Shown here piece after piece: positions 21,651-30,458 of a stretch of 64,000 nucleotides of DNA; position 1 is the stretch's first letter, and each line of letters opens with the position of its first letter. Made by a program: the position numbers and the translations under genes. The DNA is from a virus. The notes under the pieces were generated by a model that was given only the letters and a program-made list of their open reading frames with translations, was not told the DNA's origin and did no database searches. The stretch spans positions 62,001-126,000 of the IMG/VR virus record IMGVR_UViG_3300023202_000247; one strand, 5' to 3'.

Positions 21651-22271
21651 ATGGATAAAAAACTAAATACATTACAAGTAGTCTTGCATGATTACTTGCG
21701 CCATCCTCACAGAGACATTCGTGATATTCTAAAAGAACGATGTCATGATGATGAAGAACTGAAATATATTAGTGAGCAAATATATTTTGCAGCTAACAGA
21801 GCATTCAATTTATATGGATCTTTCAATGATTGGATATCGTCACTCGAATGTGATTCCACTCAAATAGTTTCAGCTTTGAGAGAAGTTATAGATGTCCGTA
21901 GATTGAGTCTCATACTAGATAAGACATGTAATAGTAAAAAATGCTATAAAGAGGCGGAACGATTTATAGTTGAAGCTCATTATGGTTGGCCTGAGCGTTG
22001 GAGCTTGCGCTCACAATATCTAGCTGAGATAGTTCTTGGTAGAAAAAGTAATGGTGCAAATGGTTTATCGATTGACTGGAGTTTCAACGATAAAGAAGAA
22101 GCTAAAAGAGCTGTAGACAAATTGATCGCAGTGGGTTTTTATGCAACTTGTGGTGATTATGGTTTATCGCCACCAAAGGCTGCTTCGGATGCAGCGAATG
22201 AAGCTATGTCCGTTGCTTATAAAAATATGATAAATGGTGATTTAGATCACCTGTTCCCAAAATCAAATTAA
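21651..22271 (+). CDS. Hypothetical protein, 206 aa
   Basis: A helical, charged protein with a central CDSTQIVSALREVIDVRRL stretch. The C-terminus has GFYATCGDYGLSPPKAASDAANEA. No domain recognised. It follows the terminator of the tRNA-like locus, so it needs its own promoter; none was clear. Confidence 0.62.
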   Translation: MDKKLNTLQVVLHDYLRHPHRDIRDILKERCHDDEELKYISEQIYFAANRAFNLYGSFNDWISSLECDSTQIVSALREVIDVRRLSLILDKTCNSKKCYKEAERFIVEAHYGWPERWSLRSQYLAEIVLGRKSNGANGLSIDWSFNDKEEAKRAVDKLIAVGFYATCGDYGLSPPKAASDAANEAMSVAYKNMINGDLDHLFPKSN

Positions 22272-22287
22272 GAAAGGTATACGTTAA

Positions 22288-22489
22288 ATGAGAAAGCCAA
22301 CGAAACCAAGTATGCCCAGACGACCGCAAAAACCCGTTGTAAATAAGCCAATATATATCCTCCAAAGAGAAGATTTTTCAAAGGATATGTTTTTTAAACA
22401 AAACAAATGTCACTTTAAAACAAATCAGAGAGGTTGTTGAAAAAGATGGCGGAAATGAAGATGAATATATAGTCTCAATTAAATTATGA
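22288..22489 (+). pseudogene. Small gene with a +1 frameshift
   Basis: ATG at 22288 (MRKPTKPSMPRRPQKP...) reads to a TGA at 22440. A continuation in the +1 frame (VTLKQIREVVEKDGGNEDEY, then VSIKL) looks equally protein-like and stops at 22489. The shift lies near 22395-22415, after a run of six T. It may be a sequencing/assembly indel, a decayed gene or, less likely, programmed frameshifting. Function unknown. Confidence 0.5.
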
Positions 22490-22517
22490 TAGTGATAGCA
22501 ATTAAAGGAATTAAGAT

Positions 22518-23099
22518 ATGTCAGAAATCAAAGTTGTACAAATAAAAGTTTTATCCGATCCAACTCTTCACTTAGAGTTTGATTTAACATCGGGTGTGCT
22601 CACTGAAATCCTTGTCAAATATAATCATAACTATGATTATAGAGAGGATATTGTTCTAGATAATATTGAACAATATATTTTGAGTAGGCAAGTTCGAGAA
22701 AATATAACTAATGGTTTGCAAAGTTTTCTAAAGTCTTTAAGAGAGATAAACTTTGGAAACCAACTTAGCGTAGGTGATAGCGTCACATTTTCTGAAGCAA
22801 TTCATCGAGAGCCATACAAAAGTTTCTTTGAGACATTGGGACGTGAGCATTCAACCCTGGCAAGAGTTGAAGCGATTGATGAGTATGGTGATATTTCCAT
22901 TTCTGTTATGGAACTTTTTTGGCACGGCGACAGATGGAATCACGTTAAACCAGACTTCGAAAACAATGAAAATTGTTATTTGCCTAGAAAAATGTTTCGT
23001 TTGGCTCAGAAGGTTTCTCTTTATGTAGATGGAGAGAATGTAGCAGAATTATCAGATTTAATAATTGAACACCAGACTGCTAGAAGAGATGAAATCTAA
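22518..23099 (+). CDS. Hypothetical protein, 193 aa
   Basis: Follows AATTAAAGGAATTAAG at 22518. Mixed alpha/beta protein (KVVQIKVLSDPTLHLEFDL...). The central part around SVGDSVTFSEAI may be a small beta-barrel. No family recognised. Confidence 0.62.
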   Translation: MSEIKVVQIKVLSDPTLHLEFDLTSGVLTEILVKYNHNYDYREDIVLDNIEQYILSRQVRENITNGLQSFLKSLREINFGNQLSVGDSVTFSEAIHREPYKSFFETLGREHSTLARVEAIDEYGDISISVMELFWHGDRWNHVKPDFENNENCYLPRKMFRLAQKVSLYVDGENVAELSDLIIEHQTARRDEI

Positions 23100-23508
23100 A
23101 ACAAATCCATTCTTAGGTGCTTTTACAAACTCCAATTTGATGGAGCATCTAACAAAACTAAAATCTAAAAAAGATGCCGATGTTGTTTCAGAGTCAAAAG
23201 AGCCTGGTGACTGCGCCGTTTTGCCAAGGCCAGAACAAGTGGCTAAGTTTACATTTGAAGTTCTTAGTTTAGATGATGTAAAGATAGTTGGAGAACCTGA
23301 TGATGTCTTAGCATTTGAAAAAGAAATGGCAGAGTGTGAAAATGAGTTTTTTGTAATGCATTTTGGTGCACAATATATCATGCCATATACTCAAGCAACG
23401 AGTGTATCTGGTCCTAATTATGTGGGCATATATGAACCAGACAAAGGTACATGTTTGATTATCAATGTTAAACTCGCCTGCTATATTCTGAAGTTAAAAT
23501 ATTTATAA
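23089..23508 (+). CDS. Hypothetical protein, 139 aa
   Basis: The start is set at the ATG at 23089, overlapping the previous stop by 11 nt; the frame opens 24 nt earlier. No domain recognised. Confidence 0.58.
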   Translation: MKSKTNPFLGAFTNSNLMEHLTKLKSKKDADVVSESKEPGDCAVLPRPEQVAKFTFEVLSLDDVKIVGEPDDVLAFEKEMAECENEFFVMHFGAQYIMPYTQATSVSGPNYVGIYEPDKGTCLIINVKLACYILKLKYL

Positions 23509-23759
23509 TGAGTAAAACTCAGTATCATTCAATGAATGAATCAACGATTTCTCATTATGTCAAATATGATGGTGCTAACTATTGTGAAGGTCCTTGTTCG
23601 CGGCACATGTTATACGAAACATTTTCCTCTCTAAAAGAGCTCTCTCTTTTAGAGAATAATAAGTGGAAAAAATATTTGAAAGAAAATAATAAGATTACTA
23701 TAATGGATAGGCATACTGACAAATGGAAGATACATTACGCAAGCGCTCAGGCGAAGTAA
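23508..23759 (+). CDS. Hypothetical protein, 83 aa
   Basis: The ATG at 23508 overlaps the previous TAA. Two Cys in CEGPCSRHM and a charged tail. It overlaps the next gene by 37 nt. Function unknown. Confidence 0.55.
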   Translation: MSKTQYHSMNESTISHYVKYDGANYCEGPCSRHMLYETFSSLKELSLLENNKWKKYLKENNKITIMDRHTDKWKIHYASAQAK

Positions 23760-23953
23760 ACTATCACGATCCGCTCACTAGCTTCATGTATGACTTGCTA
23801 AAAAATTGCGGAGCTGGTACAATGGAAAGACTCGTGCAGGCCGCCGAGGAGGCGCAGGACAAGGATGAATTCGTTTTTACGAATGGATGGCTTGCGCATT
23901 ATGCCAATGACTTAGCAATTAGATTACGAAAAGCATTGAAAGAAGATGTATAG
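23723..23953 (+). CDS. Hypothetical protein, 76 aa
   Basis: A helical acidic protein (GTMERLVQAAEEAQDKDEF...). G+C content is higher than that of its neighbours. Its start lies within the previous gene and its stop within the next. No family recognised. Confidence 0.55.
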   Translation: MEDTLRKRSGEVNYHDPLTSFMYDLLKNCGAGTMERLVQAAEEAQDKDEFVFTNGWLAHYANDLAIRLRKALKEDV

Positions 23954-24377
23954 AGAATCGGCAGCTCCTGAAACATGTAAGCATGGTTATAGAGATGATG
24001 CTGTCTGTCCCTTGTGTATCAAAGAAGCACAAGATATTGTGGAACAAATTGTTGCATCAACTCAACGTTCTTACAAGAAAAGCATTATAGATGTAAAATT
24101 TCAAAATAAAGTTAGAGGAGCTTTTAAAACTCTTATCAAATATACAGAGCTTGACAACGGTTCCAAGATAAAATCTTTGAGAGATGAGGAGCGCGAAGAA
24201 ATTGCTAAAGCTGTAAACTCATTGAGAGAGAGTATGGTTGAGCAAGAGGCAAGAAGAGTTCGCGACTCAATCCTCGAATACAAATCCGAGGACCATGGTT
24301 TAATCAAACAACAAAAAGTACTTGTCACATTTTGCAGTTTATTATTTATAATAGTGGTTGTATTATGTATTCTGTAA
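23946..24377 (+). CDS. Tail-anchored membrane protein with N-terminal zinc site
   Basis: 143 residues. CKHGYRDDAVCPLC near residues 10-23 is a candidate zinc knuckle. A long charged helical region follows, and a single C-terminal hydrophobic segment (VLVTFCSLLFIIVVVLCIL) would anchor it in the membrane with the bulk in the cytoplasm. Function unknown. Confidence 0.62.
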   Translation: MYRESAAPETCKHGYRDDAVCPLCIKEAQDIVEQIVASTQRSYKKSIIDVKFQNKVRGAFKTLIKYTELDNGSKIKSLRDEEREEIAKAVNSLRESMVEQEARRVRDSILEYKSEDHGLIKQQKVLVTFCSLLFIIVVVLCIL

Positions 24378-24427
24378 AAAAGGCAGATGCAGAGTCTTTG
24401 CGTGGAAAAATGCTAAATGAAGCATAA
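24365..24427 (+). CDS. Very short ORF, 20 aa
   Basis: ATG at 24365 to TAA at 24427, overlapping both neighbours. The peptide MYSVKKADAESLRGKMLNEA has no motif and may be only a translational bridge between the flanking genes. Confidence 0.2.
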   Translation: MYSVKKADAESLRGKMLNEA

Positions 24428-24995
24428 AAAAGATAATTCATTTTTACCGATAACATCTGTCAATCTCATTCCGGATGTTTCCAAAAATTCTAATAGGGAT
24501 TTTGATACTGATGATTTAGATCACGCAGATTCTGAGATAGACGATGACTTTCTCAATAATCTTTTAGAACAGCTTAAACATAACGGAATACTTAAAGTTG
24601 TTGATCTTAGAGAAGAAAGTTTAAACTTTAGATTGTTGGGGGAGTTTGAGAGCATGGTGAATACATATTATGCTCCAGTTTTAGATAATAGTGATAATAA
24701 AATTAAAATGGTTGTAGCAGGTTCGAAAGAAGTATATCACATAGAAAAAGTTATACAGAAAGAAATGCTTAAAATAAATAATATTTTAAGTAATTTTTAT
24801 TATGATCATTTTACAAACTATGATTTAAATTTTCGTTTGAATGATATACCACATATAAGCAAACGATCACATGGTTTAATAAACTTTAAATTTCCAAAAG
24901 AATATTTGCGGGCTTCGCTCTTTTACGACGAGCACGGCGACGTTGCTCGGCTTACTCTTGAGTTTTTAATTATCAATGATGAAAAAAATATATAA
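24417..24995 (+). CDS. Hypothetical protein, 192 aa
   Basis: Acidic N-terminal third (DFDTDDLDHADSEIDDDF), then a helical middle and a beta-rich end. AT-rich codons dominate except for a GC-rich patch around 24910-24950. No domain recognised. Confidence 0.6.
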   Translation: MKHKKDNSFLPITSVNLIPDVSKNSNRDFDTDDLDHADSEIDDDFLNNLLEQLKHNGILKVVDLREESLNFRLLGEFESMVNTYYAPVLDNSDNKIKMVVAGSKEVYHIEKVIQKEMLKINNILSNFYYDHFTNYDLNFRLNDIPHISKRSHGLINFKFPKEYLRASLFYDEHGDVARLTLEFLIINDEKNI

Positions 24996-24997
24996 CC

Positions 24998-25159
24998 AAA
25001 TCAGAAAAACGAATTAGACAAGACGAAGATATTCTCAATAATTAAAACTGTAATATAGACGATCTTATCCATGATGTAGTTTCAATTGAGTTAGTAAATC
25101 ATGATGTTGATCACAATCGCAAGCAAGAACTTATCGATGGTGAAATTATAAGAGATTGA
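24998..25159 (+). pseudogene. Coding remnant, interrupted by one stop
   Basis: One frame reads KSEKRIRQDEDILNN, a TAA, then IDDLIHDVVSIELVNHDVDH...GEIIRD before a TGA at 25159. The composition is protein-like on both sides of the stop but there is no start codon. It looks like the decayed 3' part of a gene. Nothing else is seen in this gap until the tRNA promoter. Confidence 0.4.
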
Positions 25160-25209
25160 TTGGAGGCGCTTGGGAGTGACAACGCCGTGCTCAGCGATGT
25201 GAAAAGAAC

Positions 25210-25239
25210 TTGACGCTGTGCCAGGGCATGATATATAAT
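25210..25239 (+). promoter_or_regulatory. tRNA promoter
   Basis: TTGACG at 25210-25215 and TATAAT at 25234-25239 with 18-bp spacing, ending 6 nt before the first base of the tRNA. The -10 is of host sigma-70 type rather than the TARAYT form. Confidence 0.7.
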
Positions 25240-25245
25240 AGTTAC

Positions 25246-25318
25246 GGGCCATTAGCTCAGCGGTTAGAGCATTCGCCTCATAAGCGACTGGTCGTAGGTT
25301 CGAATCCTACATGGCCCA
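25246..25318 (+). tRNA. tRNA with CAU anticodon, probably tRNA-Ile2 (lysidine type)
   Basis: A 73-nt conventional cloverleaf: acceptor GGGCCAT/ATGGCCC plus A73, D-arm GCTC-AGCGGTTA-GAGC, anticodon loop CTCATAA with CAT at 25279-25281, T-arm GTAGG-TTCGAAT-CCTAC. The 27-43 pair is T/C mismatched. CCA is not encoded. The D-loop GGTTAGAGCA and variable region TGGTC resemble E. coli tRNA-Ile2 (CAU) more than elongator Met. A TilS homologue at 34121 would be needed to convert C34 to lysidine, which supports the Ile reading; tRNA-Met remains possible. Confidence 0.85.
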
Positions 25319-25356
25319 CAAAGATTCCAAAAATAGGAAAGTAAGGAAAGGTAAAA

Positions 25357-25674
25357 ATGTCGTCAAATAAGTTTTGGGTTGTCTTTAAAGAAGATATTTA
25401 TCACAATATGGTAGAATCTGGAGACACTGTTATCGATTATAAAGTAATAAACGATGGACCTTATTCAACTGCTGATCAAGCAATAGATAGGGACGTTAAT
25501 AGAGCGCCTGGCAAATACATTATTGTAAGATGTTCCATTCCAGATAATAATTTTTATAAATTTGTTCAAGCTGCTTTGTCATCAACTGTTGGAGATAGTT
25601 GGGACAACTTATTCGTTCATTTTCATGAGACTGTGAAATTGGATACGTCTATTGAAGGTGAAGAAGCGGCTTGA
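25357..25674 (+). CDS. Hypothetical protein, 105 aa
   Basis: The ATG at 25357 follows GTAAGGAAAGGTAAAA. A small alpha/beta protein (NKFWVVFKEDIYHNMVESGD...). No family recognised. Its stop overlaps the next ATG. Confidence 0.62.
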   Translation: MSSNKFWVVFKEDIYHNMVESGDTVIDYKVINDGPYSTADQAIDRDVNRAPGKYIIVRCSIPDNNFYKFVQAALSSTVGDSWDNLFVHFHETVKLDTSIEGEEAA

Positions 25675-25966
25675 TGCCAAAAAACTTTGAAAATCTTCGT
25701 GAGCAAATATCTGTAGAGCGTCAAGAAACGAAGAGGCAGCAGATTTTCTAATCATCTTTGATGAAGATGCTGGTCATCTCGTTGAAGAATCCGTAGTTGG
25801 TTTGCTCAAATCAGCGAGTCTCCATTTTGAATGGGCCATTGTTGATTGTAATGATATCATTGTTAAAGATGGCAATGAGGATTTGATGAATGATATCGAT
25901 AGTCACTTTGGAGTGGAGCAAGTGATAAAACTTGTACAAGGAGGAACTGATGAAGGTAACGATTGA
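25674..25966 (+). pseudogene. Small gene with a -1 frameshift
   Basis: ATG at 25674 reads 25 codons (MPKNFENLREQISVERQETK...) to a TAA near 25750. The -1 frame then continues FLIIFDEDAGHLVEESVVGL...FGVEQVIKLVQGG to a TGA at 25966, all protein-like. A single indel near 25735 would restore one 97-residue gene. Decay or assembly error cannot be separated here. Confidence 0.5.
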
Positions 25967-26459
25967 TCGCAGTTCTTGGTCGAATGGTGATACATTTCCA
26001 ATGGTACGAAAGTGTGTAAATGGGCTGAGAACCCAACAGAACACTCAGTGTTGTTTGGGGTTCGTATGTGAACAAGCTATGGGGGAACGTATTCCAACTC
26101 CGTATTCTTCTAACAGAATCATTTCCTATCCGAATGAGTTGATGAAGCATCCTCACTTTAAAACTTTGGGGAATAAAATTCCTCAGGTTTTATTTGATGA
26201 GCTATCTGCGGAAGACAAAAATTGGCTTAATGAGTTTATCAAGCAAACATTTAAGGAATCGGTATCGGATGATTCTCTGAATAGTTTTTTGGAAAATCTT
26301 CAGTATCGATACCGATGGGAGGATGTTGTTGCCTATGTAAATGATTATTGTTACGGCGTTGACTGGCCCGAAGGATTGCGAGAGAAACTTTTGTCAGGAA
26401 TCTTTGAGAGAATTGGAATCCAAATCGAGTTTGTAGGTACAAGACCTACCGAAGATTAG
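25950..26459 (+). CDS. Hypothetical protein, 169 aa
   Basis: ATG at 25950 behind AAGGAGG, the strongest ribosome site nearby; the frame is open 18 nt earlier. Contains RSSWSNGDTFPMVRKCVNGL, CCLGFVCEQAMG and a helical C-terminal half. The CCLGF-VC pattern is common in small phage proteins of unknown role. Confidence 0.65.
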   Translation: MKVTIDRSSWSNGDTFPMVRKCVNGLRTQQNTQCCLGFVCEQAMGERIPTPYSSNRIISYPNELMKHPHFKTLGNKIPQVLFDELSAEDKNWLNEFIKQTFKESVSDDSLNSFLENLQYRYRWEDVVAYVNDYCYGVDWPEGLREKLLSGIFERIGIQIEFVGTRPTED

Positions 26460-26469
26460 GAACAAGATT

Positions 26470-26652
26470 ATGACTTATGAAGATATCTTTAAAGAATTCA
26501 CTGATAAGACCAAGGATATTCTTTGGAAAAATTATATTGAGTACAAAGATAAAAAGATTAATCAGATTTGCGCTAATTACCATCTAAAAAACCTTTGTCA
26601 ACTCGCCAAGGATCTTGATGGTTCCAAATCAAACTGTGTGTCCTACATGTAA
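26470..26652 (+). CDS. Hypothetical protein, 60 aa
   Basis: A small charged helical protein (TYEDIFKEFTDKTKDILWK...) behind AGGAACAAG. It overlaps the short zinc-ribbon gene by 35 nt. Function unknown. Confidence 0.5.
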   Translation: MTYEDIFKEFTDKTKDILWKNYIEYKDKKINQICANYHLKNLCQLAKDLDGSKSNCVSYM

Positions 26653-26716
26653 TAATCAGTTTGATGCGATGCAAAACGAATGTAGTTTCTGTGAATACAA
26701 GATTATATGGAAATGA
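26618..26716 (+). CDS. Zinc-ribbon micro-protein, 32 aa
   Basis: ATG at 26618 to TGA at 26716. It has CPTC (about residues 8-11) and CSFC (about 22-25), spaced as a minimal rubredoxin-type zinc ribbon. The stop overlaps the RNA ligase start (ATGA), which implies coupling and argues that this short frame is real. A structural adaptor role is possible. Confidence 0.5.
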   Translation: MVPNQTVCPTCNNQFDAMQNECSFCEYKIIWK

Positions 26717-27420
26717 TTAAGTATCCCAAGACTCCAAGGTTGACAAAATCATTAGGAGTTTATGATGATAACTATGAGGTTGTTGTCGAAGAAAAGATTG
26801 ACGGCGCTAACTGCGCCGTTTCTTTTATTGGTGATAAACTCACACTTCAAAGTCGCGGTCACATTTTAACCGGCGGCAAGCGAGAGTTTTTATTTAAGCG
26901 TCTTTGGCCATGGGCTTACGAACGTCTCAATATGCTACGATACATACTGGGTGAACGATATGTTTTATTCGGTGAATGGATGTATGCTAAGAACAAAATG
27001 TATTATGATAATCTTCCGGATTACTTTATAGCATTTGATATCTGGGATAAACACAACAATTTCTTTTTGAATAGTGATATTTGGCGAGAGATGGTTGCAG
27101 GTTTCGATGTTGAAACTGTGCATCTCATAGCACGTGGAAGTGCAAACAAGATGAATAATTTTGCCCAATACATCACAAAAACAATATATAAATCAGGTAC
27201 TTGGAAAGATGAATATGAACAAAAGCTTCTTTATCTTCATGAATTTTATGATGAGTCTGAGACAGATATGTCCGACTTGATGGAAGGCATTTACATCAAG
27301 ATTGAGGATGATGAAAAAGTTGTCGACCGTTATAAGTTGATAAGAGATGATTTTGAAAAGATTCAAACCGATGATGCCAAGTGGGGTCAACGTCCCATAT
27401 TTGAGAATGGTATTAGATGA
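26713..27420 (+). CDS. ATP-dependent RNA ligase (T4 Rnl2-like core)
   Basis: 235 residues from the ATG at 26713. Nucleotidyltransferase motif I is EEKIDGANCAV with the adenylated Lys at about 28. Motif III-like YVLFGEWMYAKN follows (about 85-95), then FIAFDIWD (about 109-116), motif IV MEGIYIKIED (about 197-206) and motif V-like VDRYKLIRDDF (about 211-221). Size and motif order fit a minimal Rnl2-type ligase without the accessory C-terminal domain. It is the second ATP-dependent RNA ligase of the window, distinct from 15009. The expected role is resealing nicked RNA, for example tRNAs cut by host anticodon nucleases. Confidence 0.85.
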   Translation: MIKYPKTPRLTKSLGVYDDNYEVVVEEKIDGANCAVSFIGDKLTLQSRGHILTGGKREFLFKRLWPWAYERLNMLRYILGERYVLFGEWMYAKNKMYYDNLPDYFIAFDIWDKHNNFFLNSDIWREMVAGFDVETVHLIARGSANKMNNFAQYITKTIYKSGTWKDEYEQKLLYLHEFYDESETDMSDLMEGIYIKIEDDEKVVDRYKLIRDDFEKIQTDDAKWGQRPIFENGIR

Positions 27421-28034
27421 ATACATTTAAATATGAACCAATAGAAAATATTGGAGATCATGTTCGCATTCGCAATCGTCTTCAAATGTTGAAGAATTAT
27501 TGGAGGATGAACTGTATCATACGTGTAGAATACATTGCTCGGATTGATGAATTATTGCGGTCCGCTGGTGTTTATGGACCAGTATTTTCACATCTATCTG
27601 ATAAATGTGGGTGTGCTCTTGTCAAGTTAAACACTGAGCTTGATGAACAGTTTGTTGTTGAAACGTTTGATGAAGTGATTGCGATTTTGGATGGTCTGGA
27701 AAAAGATGGTCAGGTAACGCGACCAGCATTTAGAGTTCATTCTGAACGAGATATAAAAAGTTTTAAAGTGGATAACAAATTAGTTGGACAACATGTGTTT
27801 CATTGTATTCGACATACAAGTGAAAATGCTACAACGATTGCCATAGCGCATTCGGAAGATACTGCTCGTGAAGCAATAGAGGCTGATGCCCGCAAGCTCT
27901 CCTCATCTTTTGAGAGTTTTGACGTATTTCGTCTCGAAGGATCTAAGTTGACGCAGCTTACTTTGCATCCCGTATGTGATAACCATCAGATGGTAAATCT
28001 GTTCTACACTATAAGAGAAGTTGTAGTTATATGA
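27417..28034 (+). CDS. Hypothetical protein, 205 aa
   Basis: Coupled to the RNA ligase by a 4-nt overlap. The N-terminal half is helical; the middle has GPVFSHLSDKCGCALVKLN; the C-terminal half is beta-rich (HVFHCIRHTSENATTIAIAH). No family recognised. The operon position suggests a link to RNA repair, but nothing in the sequence proves it. Confidence 0.6.
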   Translation: MNTFKYEPIENIGDHVRIRNRLQMLKNYWRMNCIIRVEYIARIDELLRSAGVYGPVFSHLSDKCGCALVKLNTELDEQFVVETFDEVIAILDGLEKDGQVTRPAFRVHSERDIKSFKVDNKLVGQHVFHCIRHTSENATTIAIAHSEDTAREAIEADARKLSSSFESFDVFRLEGSKLTQLTLHPVCDNHQMVNLFYTIREVVVI

Positions 28035-28675
28035 ATTACGAAGATTTATATGATTATGAAAACTCGGCAAATTGTATAGTAAATATAAGTAATAGAATTA
28101 ACCACTTAAAGTTTAGGATAACTAATAGTAGCTCTGAAAGCTCCAAGTTTGAAGCTATGTTTAAACATAGCTTTTTAAGCTATTTTGAAAAACTCAAACT
28201 GACAAACCTCATCGATGATAAATATGCCGATTATTTTGATTTAATCCATTCATCTGTTAAAAATATGAAAGATTATTCAGATATCAAACATATAGCTGAT
28301 GAACTAAACATATTTAATAACTTAATAAAATTGACCTATGAATTTGATTATGCGGATGAATTTGATTATGCGGATATTCAAGTTTTTAGAATTGCCTCCT
28401 ATAAAAAATCCATTCATGGTGAATTCATTGTTAATATTTTAAAGAAAATATCTACTGCTTCTGATTTAATCATAAATGGCATTGGTGGAAGAAAGCATGA
28501 GAGGCGTGAATTTGCAAAGATAAGCAGAGAAATTAAAACCTATATCAATGATTACATGACAAGTTTTACTAAAAGTAAAAACCCAAAACTTGGCGTGTTT
28601 GGAACTTCCATGATAGGTCAGACGAACGGCATGCGTCCGTTGATACAGACAAAGGTTGAGACTAAATATGAGTAA
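28031..28675 (+). CDS. Hypothetical protein, 214 aa
   Basis: An AT-rich, largely helical protein with a short internal duplication (EFDYADEFDYAD). No domain recognised. Overlaps its neighbours on both sides. Confidence 0.6.
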   Translation: MNYEDLYDYENSANCIVNISNRINHLKFRITNSSSESSKFEAMFKHSFLSYFEKLKLTNLIDDKYADYFDLIHSSVKNMKDYSDIKHIADELNIFNNLIKLTYEFDYADEFDYADIQVFRIASYKKSIHGEFIVNILKKISTASDLIINGIGGRKHERREFAKISREIKTYINDYMTSFTKSKNPKLGVFGTSMIGQTNGMRPLIQTKVETKYE

Positions 28676-28846
28676 AATATCTAATATATTTGGTATTACA
28701 ACGTTGAAGACTGTCTCGTCAAGTCAAAAATTGCCAAGGATGCTGAGCGCAAAAAGACGAATCGAAAAAAACTCGAGCATGTCAACATGTTCCGTGATAT
28801 ACCAGCTCATCGAACCATGAGACTCCCAGAGAAAGAGGCAAAGTGA
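28668..28846 (+). pseudogene. Small gene with a frameshift near its start
   Basis: ATG at 28668 begins MSKISNIFG. A second frame then reads YNVEDCLVKSKIAKDAERKK... through PEKEAK to a TGA at 28846, overlapping the next ATG. The original frame also stays open for 50 codons but with less protein-like composition. Probably one small basic protein disrupted by an indel at about 28696. Confidence 0.42.
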
Positions 28847-29160
28847 TGCCCGTCTATGAGTTGAAGAATGGTAACTTCGATCAACATGGTCATATCATTC
28901 GCTGCTCATGTCATACTTCAGATCATCAGTTTGAGATAAATTGGTGGGAAAGTGAAGATAAAGAAGTATACTTTACCATTCATTTGAATGATACGTATTC
29001 GTTTTGGAATCGTCTTGTTCTCGGCATCAAGTATATCTTTGGTTTCAAGTCGAGGTATGGAAACTTCGCCGAAATTATATTGATGCCGGAAGATTGTAAA
29101 GAGGTTTCCAAAATTCTTGATGAAGCTGTAAAGACATTGGAGAAAGATGATGAGTGCTGA
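28846..29160 (+). CDS. Hypothetical protein, 104 aa
   Basis: ATG at 28846. CSCHTSDHQFEINWWESEDK and YSFWNRLVLGIKYIFGFK suggest a beta-rich fold. Phages often carry small proteins of this look, with no assigned role. Confidence 0.62.
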   Translation: MPVYELKNGNFDQHGHIIRCSCHTSDHQFEINWWESEDKEVYFTIHLNDTYSFWNRLVLGIKYIFGFKSRYGNFAEIILMPEDCKEVSKILDEAVKTLEKDDEC

Positions 29161-29734
29161 TAACCCGTATGGAATGAACGAAGACACTACTAGAAAGCTT
29201 AAGATGGTTATAGAACATATAAGTAAACGTAGAGTTTATGATATTTCTAACATTGATGATCCCAGTACATATGATTTATTTGAAAATCTTTGGTATTGTA
29301 CAGGATATACTATTGGGATTAAAAATCAAGAACGAAAGTATTTTGTATACGATGATTTTTATTTTGTGTTAGTTAAAATACATGTACGACGGTCAGAAGG
29401 CCGTTGCGCGCTGGGAGGGGCGGCAACCCATCTACAAGGTGATGTTGTTGAACGCCGGATTTATAACGAAGAATTTTTGCCATCAAAATGGCCTATACAT
29501 GATGAACAAGTTGAAAGATTGGAGCGGTGTTCATGGCCAATGGCCAAATACACACGGGAAGTTCTCACTAAGTTTGTAGAGTACGTTAAAAATGAAACTC
29601 CTTTGACAGATGGTTCGCCCGATCCTGGCGGGGACCCTCATTATTATGAATTAAATAAAGGTCTCATAGATCCTGTTATTAAGGAAATAGAGTTTCTTTT
29701 GGAGATGAAAGATGAAGACATACCAGACATGTGA
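29147..29734 (+). CDS. Hypothetical protein, 195 aa
   Basis: Starts within the previous gene. A GC-rich patch (about 29385-29460) encodes HVRRSEGRCALGGAATHLQG, unlike the AT-rich flanks, and may be an insertion or recombined block. The C-terminus is acidic. No family recognised. Confidence 0.55.
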   Translation: MMSADNPYGMNEDTTRKLKMVIEHISKRRVYDISNIDDPSTYDLFENLWYCTGYTIGIKNQERKYFVYDDFYFVLVKIHVRRSEGRCALGGAATHLQGDVVERRIYNEEFLPSKWPIHDEQVERLERCSWPMAKYTREVLTKFVEYVKNETPLTDGSPDPGGDPHYYELNKGLIDPVIKEIEFLLEMKDEDIPDM

Positions 29735-30458
29735 GACGTGTGAAGCTTACCGTAAAGATAACACGACTCAGTCTTTAATGGCAGCAAAAAGCTGTCATTC
29801 TTGCAAGGGTACTGGCATTCGTATCACCGATGAAAGTTATCGTTGCAATCGTTGTGGAAAATCCACTTTGATTTGTGGTGGTCTGCACGGTTTGAACTTT
29901 GCCAAAGTTGGAGGCGGATACTATTCTATTGCTCTTGTTGATCTAAACAATTATGAGTTTAGCATATGTGAGTCTTGTTTGAGATATATGTTTGAGAATG
30001 AGTTTATCATTCCGCCAACCATAACATCTACGATGTATGTAGATGATGAAGATTTATGGGAAAGAGATAAAGAAATTGTGAATGAGCGGCGCGCAGAAAA
30101 GCGTGCCGCATGCGTGTTCATTCAACATCAAGGTGCTATATTGGCGGTTGCTAGGCGCGATGATCCGAATGCGTGGGGACTGCCTGGGGGAAAATGTGAT
30201 GTCTTTGAAGATAAAGAAGATGCGGCAAGGAGAGAGTTTCTAGAAGAGATTGGTACCGAAGTGGAAATTTCGCATCCGGCTTATACGGGTCCTTGTGGCG
30301 AATACGATGTCACAACATTTTATGGCAAATGTGATATTTCCAAAATCAAAAAAGGTGATGCTGGGCGCGTTGCATTGGTTGGCTGGACTCATATTTTAAA
30401 CGGTCCTTTTGGTGATTATAACCAAAGACTGAAAAACATTGTTGATGAAAAGATATAA
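29712..30458 (+). CDS. Zinc-finger plus NUDIX hydrolase
   Basis: 248 residues. The N-terminal part has paired Cys motifs (CETC, CHSCKGTG, CNRC, CESC) resembling DnaJ-type zinc fingers. The C-terminal domain (about 130-245) is NUDIX: GLPGGKCDVFE and AARREFLEEIG fit the G-x5-E-x7-R-E-U-x-E-E-x-G-U signature. NUDIX enzymes cleave X-linked nucleoside diphosphates such as ADP-ribose, NAD(H), RNA caps or oxidised dNTPs; the substrate is unknown here. Confidence 0.85.
   Translation: MKTYQTCETCEAYRKDNTTQSLMAAKSCHSCKGTGIRITDESYRCNRCGKSTLICGGLHGLNFAKVGGGYYSIALVDLNNYEFSICESCLRYMFENEFIIPPTITSTMYVDDEDLWERDKEIVNERRAEKRAACVFIQHQGAILAVARRDDPNAWGLPGGKCDVFEDKEDAARREFLEEIGTEVEISHPAYTGPCGEYDVTTFYGKCDISKIKKGDAGRVALVGWTHILNGPFGDYNQRLKNIVDEKI

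Noticed and set aside
22395-22415. Programmed frameshift at TTTAAAC in the small gene at 22288
   Set aside because: The heptamer is not in the reading phase required for -1 slippage, and the continuation needs a +1 shift; an indel is simpler.
29382-29579. 65-codon frame inside 29147-29734
   Set aside because: It lies within a longer, coupled frame; it is explained by a GC-rich patch.
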